Below, one piece after another: positions 60,806 through 64,000 of a DNA stretch of 64,000 nt. Source of the stretch: Nitrospira sp. (GTDB lineage: Bacteria; Nitrospirota; Nitrospiria; Nitrospirales; Nitrospiraceae). The number at the start of each line of letters is the position of its first letter. The first letter of the stretch is position 1. Below the pieces are notes generated by a model. The model saw only the letters and a program-made list of their open reading frames with translations. It searched no databases and was not told the origin of the DNA. The DNA lies in NCBI GenBank assembly GCA_009594865.1, contig VOPT01000051.1:62001-126000 (forward strand), read 5' to 3'. Position numbers and translations under genes: made by a program.

Positions 60806-61381
60806 ATGGTACCAACACACATGTTTTTGACGAGGGGCGTCGGAGTGCACAAGGAAAAGCTGGCTGCCTTCGAGCAGGCCTTGCGCAGTGCCGGCGTGGC
60901 CTATTGTAACCTCGTCAGTGTCTCGTCCATTCTTCCTCCCAACTGCAAAATCCTTCCCCGCAAACGCGGCGAAAAATTGTTGAATCCAGGGGAGATCACC
61001 TTTTGCGTCATGGCCCGGTCAGAGACCAACGAACGCAACCGGCTCATCTCCGCGTCCATCGGTTTAGCGATTCCAACCGATCGTGATACGTACGGCTATC
61101 TCTCCGAGCACCATGCCTATGGTGAAACGGATGAAGAATCCGGCGAATATACGGAGGACCTCGCGGCCCAGATGCTTGCCACGACCCAGGGGATCGAATT
61201 CGATCCTGATGTCGCCTGGAAAGAGCGCGAGCAGGTTTTCAAGATGGGCGGGAAAATCGTCCGGACCCTCAACATCACACAGTCCGCAGTAGGACGGCCG
61301 AACCGTTGGACCTGCGTGATTGCCTTGGCAGTGTTTATCCCCACGGAAAACATTCCCAAGAGCCTGCGGAATAAGGCCTAG
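60806..61381 (+). CDS. Pyruvoyl-dependent arginine decarboxylase
   Basis: A 191-residue PvlArgDC; AGAGGGAGA before ATG 60806. The self-cleavage site is VSVSSILPP, with Ser40-Ser41 giving the pyruvoyl cofactor on the new N-terminus of the large fragment. The C-terminus has [14 protein letters not shown]. It converts arginine to agmatine without PLP. It is followed 8 bp later by agmatinase, so the pair makes putrescine. Confidence 0.95.
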   Translation: MVPTHMFLTRGVGVHKEKLAAFEQALRSAGVAYCNLVSVSSILPPNCKILPRKRGEKLLNPGEITFCVMARSETNERNRLISASIGLAIPTDRDTYGYLSEHHAYGETDEESGEYTEDLAAQMLATTQGIEFDPDVAWKEREQVFKMGGKIVRTLNITQSAVGRPNRWTCVIALAVFIPTENIPKSLRNKA

Positions 61382-61389
61382 CGGCGGCG

Positions 61390-62322
61390 ATGGCGCTTCC
61401 GTCCGGGTGGCTTGGGCAAGCCGACAATTTTCTGGGAATCGACGAACCCTGGTGCCATCCCGATCAGGCTGGCGTCTACGTACTCCCGGCTCCCTACGAG
61501 CATACGTCGAGTTACATCCTCGGGTCTGACCGCGGTCCTTCCGCCATCATCGACGCGTCCCAACAGGTTGAGTTATACGACGAAACGTTACGGTACGAGC
61601 CCTATCGCGAGTGGGGCGGTGTCGCCACGGCCAACACGCTCAATCTGGCCGGGCGTGTGGATGGGCAAGCGGTACAGGCTATTCAGGGGTTTGTGCAGCC
61701 GCATGTCGGGCGGGGCAAATTCCTGGTGACCCTCACCGGAGAGCACACCGGCGCGTTAGGCGCCATCCGCGCGCATGCACAACAGTATCCGGGCATGTGC
61801 GTCGTCCAAATCGATGCCCATGGCGACCTCCGTCAGGCGTACCAGGACAATCCCTACAGCCACGCCAGCGTCATGGCCCGGGTGGTGCAAGATGGATTGC
61901 CGCTGGTGCAGGTCGGTATCCGGTCGATCAGCTCCGAAGAAATCGAGCTCATCGACAAGACTCCACGGATCAAGACCTTTTTTGCGGCCTCGATTCTGGA
62001 TCCTTCCGGCCCGTTCGAGGGACGGGCCGCTCGTTGGATTCCTGACGTGGTGGCATCTTGCACGGGGCCTGTGTATCTCACCTTCGATTGCGACGGACTG
62101 GATGCGTCCCTTGTTCCGGCCTTGGGAACACCGGAACCTGGAGGGTTAGGCTGGTACGACACCCTCGCCTTAGTCACGGCGCTGGCCAATGGGCCGGGCA
62201 TTGTCGGCATGGACATCAGCGAGATTGCGCCCATTGAAGGATTCGTCGCGCCTCAGTTCAGCATCGCTCGCTTGATCTACCGCATGCTGGGGCGGATTCG
62301 AGCGGGCCGCCGGGTTCATTAA
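61390..62322 (+). CDS. speB: Agmatinase
   Basis: A 310-residue ureohydrolase. Metal ligands: His119 (TLTGEHTGAL), Asp142/His144/Asp146 (IDAHGD), Asp233/Asp235 (TFDCDGLD). The GTPEPGG segment is conserved. The GGDH of many members is GEH here. It hydrolyses agmatine to putrescine and urea. The stop of the decarboxylase lies 8 bp upstream. Confidence 0.95.
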   Translation: MALPSGWLGQADNFLGIDEPWCHPDQAGVYVLPAPYEHTSSYILGSDRGPSAIIDASQQVELYDETLRYEPYREWGGVATANTLNLAGRVDGQAVQAIQGFVQPHVGRGKFLVTLTGEHTGALGAIRAHAQQYPGMCVVQIDAHGDLRQAYQDNPYSHASVMARVVQDGLPLVQVGIRSISSEEIELIDKTPRIKTFFAASILDPSGPFEGRAARWIPDVVASCTGPVYLTFDCDGLDASLVPALGTPEPGGLGWYDTLALVTALANGPGIVGMDISEIAPIEGFVAPQFSIARLIYRMLGRIRAGRRVH

Positions 62323-62422
62323 GCGGATGGTGAATCGCTCAGCCAGCTCTTTTCTCACATCGCTGAGACGCTAGACGTACCGTTCTTGGTATCCCTCGCC
62401 TCTTCATTCGCGCGGCCGCGCC

Positions 62423-63133
62423 ATGCGCATCAATAAATTCTTTACGGAACAGGGGTTGTGTTCACGGCGCGAGGCTGACCGGCTGGTTGCCGAAGGCCGG
62501 GTCACGATTAACGGTGTGGTGGCGAAGCTCGGCGATCAGGTTTCGCCGCAGGATATTGTCGCGCGTGACGGAACGATCCTGCAGCCTGGCAACCGCGCGG
62601 TCTATATCAAATATCATAAGCCGGTCGGGGTGACGACGACGACCGAGCTGCAGGTGCCGCGGAACATCATTACGGAAATCAATCATCGCGAGCGGATTTT
62701 TCCCATCGGACGGCTCGACAAGGATTCGTCCGGTCTCATTCTTCTGACCAATGACGGCGATATCGTCAACGAGATTTTGCGCGTGGAGCACGGACACGAG
62801 CGCGAGTATCGCGTGGAAGTGGATCATGAGTTCGACGACGCGTTCCTCTCCCGGATGGCCGAGGGCGTGGTCATATTGGGAGAGCGAACCCGTCCATGCC
62901 TCATGGCGCGACTGGGGCCGCGTCGGTTCCGCATCATCCTGACCGAGGGCCGCAATCGGCAGATCCGTCGGATGTGCCAGGCGCTCGGCTACCGGGTGGT
63001 CTCACTCCATCGCGTGCGGATTATGCACATCACCGTCGAGGGGCTCCATGCAGGGCAGTGGATGGACTTGACCCAGGAGGAACGGCGCCGACTGTTCGAG
63101 GCTCTGGGCCGGCCGCCGGAATCGTCGATGTGA
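62423..63133 (+). CDS. RsuA/RluB/RluF-family rRNA pseudouridine synthase
   Basis: A 236-residue protein: N-terminal S4 domain (MRINKFFTEQGLCSRREADRL) and catalytic domain with Asp in GRLDKDSSGL and NRQIRRM. It makes pseudouridine in rRNA. Size and KPVGVTTT segment suggest the RluF/RluB side, but the exact target is not clear. Confidence 0.93.
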   Translation: MRINKFFTEQGLCSRREADRLVAEGRVTINGVVAKLGDQVSPQDIVARDGTILQPGNRAVYIKYHKPVGVTTTTELQVPRNIITEINHRERIFPIGRLDKDSSGLILLTNDGDIVNEILRVEHGHEREYRVEVDHEFDDAFLSRMAEGVVILGERTRPCLMARLGPRRFRIILTEGRNRQIRRMCQALGYRVVSLHRVRIMHITVEGLHAGQWMDLTQEERRRLFEALGRPPESSM

Positions 63134-63151
63134 AGGCGGGGCGAGGTGAAC

Positions 63152-63916
63152 CTACTCGGCGCGAAGTGCCGTATTGGACCGGTTGCCAGGCACGTTTAAT
63201 GAGGATTCTTCTGATCTGGATGCGGGCAGTGGCGCTCTGGTCGTTCGGTTGAGGAAGAGATTCAACAACGCAATGAAGAAACTGCCGCCTACGATCCAAT
63301 AGCTGGTCGAGCGGATCGTTTTGGTGCCTTCGTCCCGCATGTCCTTGGCGACTTCCGCCACGGTTTCCAGTAGACGATCCAACGCCAGACTCACCTGCAT
63401 GACTTTCGGCCCGCCGTTGTCGGCGGCATGGATTTCAGCTTTGCGTCGGAGCTCCGCCGCCTCTTTCGCCGATCCCGCCCTCCATTCCTGCGCCACCAGC
63501 TCGATCGTTTTGCCGGCGACATGGAAGTATTGATCGAGGCTTTCACGCACAGCCTGAATGTCTTTTTCTTCGCTGCGTCCGCTCCGGGACACGCGCAGGC
63601 CTGCGGCGGCATACCGATCCACCGCATGTTGAATGCGCGCGCGTTGCGCCGGGAGAGATTCGGTGATGCGCTCGAAGACCACCTGATTTTCCGCTTCCAG
63701 CGAACGGATGATGGTGTTGCGATACCGGATGACGTCGGCCGAAATATGCGCGAGGTCGGCGGCCCCCAGCGTGTACTCCGTATACATGATGCGCAGGTCT
63801 TGATCGATGCGGCTGAGAGCCTGGCCGCTGATCCATCCCAGTCCCGCGATCAGAATGCTGATGATCAATTGGTTCGTGCTGGGAAAGGACAATTTGAAGC
63901 GCGAGGCAAACGACAC
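63152..63916 (-). CDS. Chemoreceptor-like four-helix sensor protein without signalling domain
   Basis: A 254-residue membrane protein: TM1 near the N-terminus (LIISILIAGLGWISGQAL), a periplasmic four-helix-bundle ligand domain (4HB_MCP type), TM2 (SYWIVGGSFFIALLNLFL) and a short cytosolic tail. There is no HAMP or methyl-accepting domain, so it cannot signal like a chemoreceptor alone; it may partner another protein. No gene was recognised in the last 84 bp of the window. Confidence 0.75.
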   Translation of the reverse strand: MSFASRFKLSFPSTNQLIISILIAGLGWISGQALSRIDQDLRIMYTEYTLGAADLAHISADVIRYRNTIIRSLEAENQVVFERITESLPAQRARIQHAVDRYAAAGLRVSRSGRSEEKDIQAVRESLDQYFHVAGKTIELVAQEWRAGSAKEAAELRRKAEIHAADNGGPKVMQVSLALDRLLETVAEVAKDMRDEGTKTIRSTSYWIVGGSFFIALLNLFLNRTTRAPLPASRSEESSLNVPGNRSNTALRAE

Positions 63917-64000
63917 GGAGGTCCCTTTCGTCAGGCCGGAAGCGAAGTGCGTGGCCCGGGAGGTTCAGCCATTAAGTCTAGCAGATCGTGCCTAAAGAAA

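Overview
The window looks like chromosome of a GC-rich, aerobic, free-living Gram-negative bacterium, most likely Nitrospirota and probably Nitrospira. This is inferred from the mix of periplasmic c-type cytochromes, DUF1264 proteins, a Fur/rubrerythrin/Fe-S/DUF3501 operon, a full isc operon, both GltX and GlnRS, and many small zinc-ribbon proteins. No ribosomal RNA is present, so the assignment rests on gene content only.

Layout. 1-2.7 kb: lysine/saccharopine degradation (end of a saccharopine dehydrogenase, an aminoadipate-semialdehyde dehydrogenase, a VOC protein). 2.8-5.7 kb: exported redox proteins (di-haem peroxidase, two DUF1264 paralogs, mono-haem cytochrome c). 5.7-8.9 kb: gene-poor, with PilZ and BLUF genes, three tiny zinc-ribbon genes, a 25-residue membrane peptide, and an integrase remnant abutting tRNA-Lys, next to tRNA-Arg. 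9-16.4 kb: HU, a ThiS/MoaD-like protein, RmlC, a peroxide-response operon and a double-domain PTPS. 17-22.4 kb: a CBS protein, a ZorA/ZorB-like motor pair without Zorya effectors, a SUMF1-like protein, thioredoxin and peroxiredoxin. 22.5-32.9 kb: TypA with an odd leader hairpin, PBP1A, then iscR-iscS-iscU-iscA-hscB-hscA-iscX with a divergent ferredoxin. 33-42.7 kb: GltX, two tRNA-Gln, Uup, GlnRS, a secreted protein with nine cysteine-pair repeats, and small conserved genes.

42.8-50.8 kb is the most notable region: a complete-looking integrated element of about 7.9 kb in tRNA-Glu(CTC), bounded by a 44-bp exact repeat of the tRNA 3' end. It encodes a tyrosine integrase, an excisionase-like HTH protein and a Toprim/P-loop primase-helicase. 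Eight GTGTCA iterons that look like a replication origin follow the primase. A divergent regulatory region carries a long inverted repeat, and part of that repeat recurs before the downstream gene block. Phased 11-bp repeats lie inside both ends, and the cargo includes a YfbU protein and two paralogous small proteins. The architecture resembles replicating phage satellites (P4/PICI type), but no capsid, terminase or known interference gene is visible. A second integrase remnant abuts the right attachment site, so this tRNA has been occupied more than once.

51-64 kb: two eroded or short genes, an acyltransferase, DUF3015, a GT4-like half protein and a ZIP transporter. A polyamine-like block follows (deoxyhypusine-synthase-like protein, DsbA-like protein, aldehyde dehydrogenase, pyruvoyl arginine decarboxylase, agmatinase), then an rRNA pseudouridine synthase and a truncated chemoreceptor-like membrane protein.
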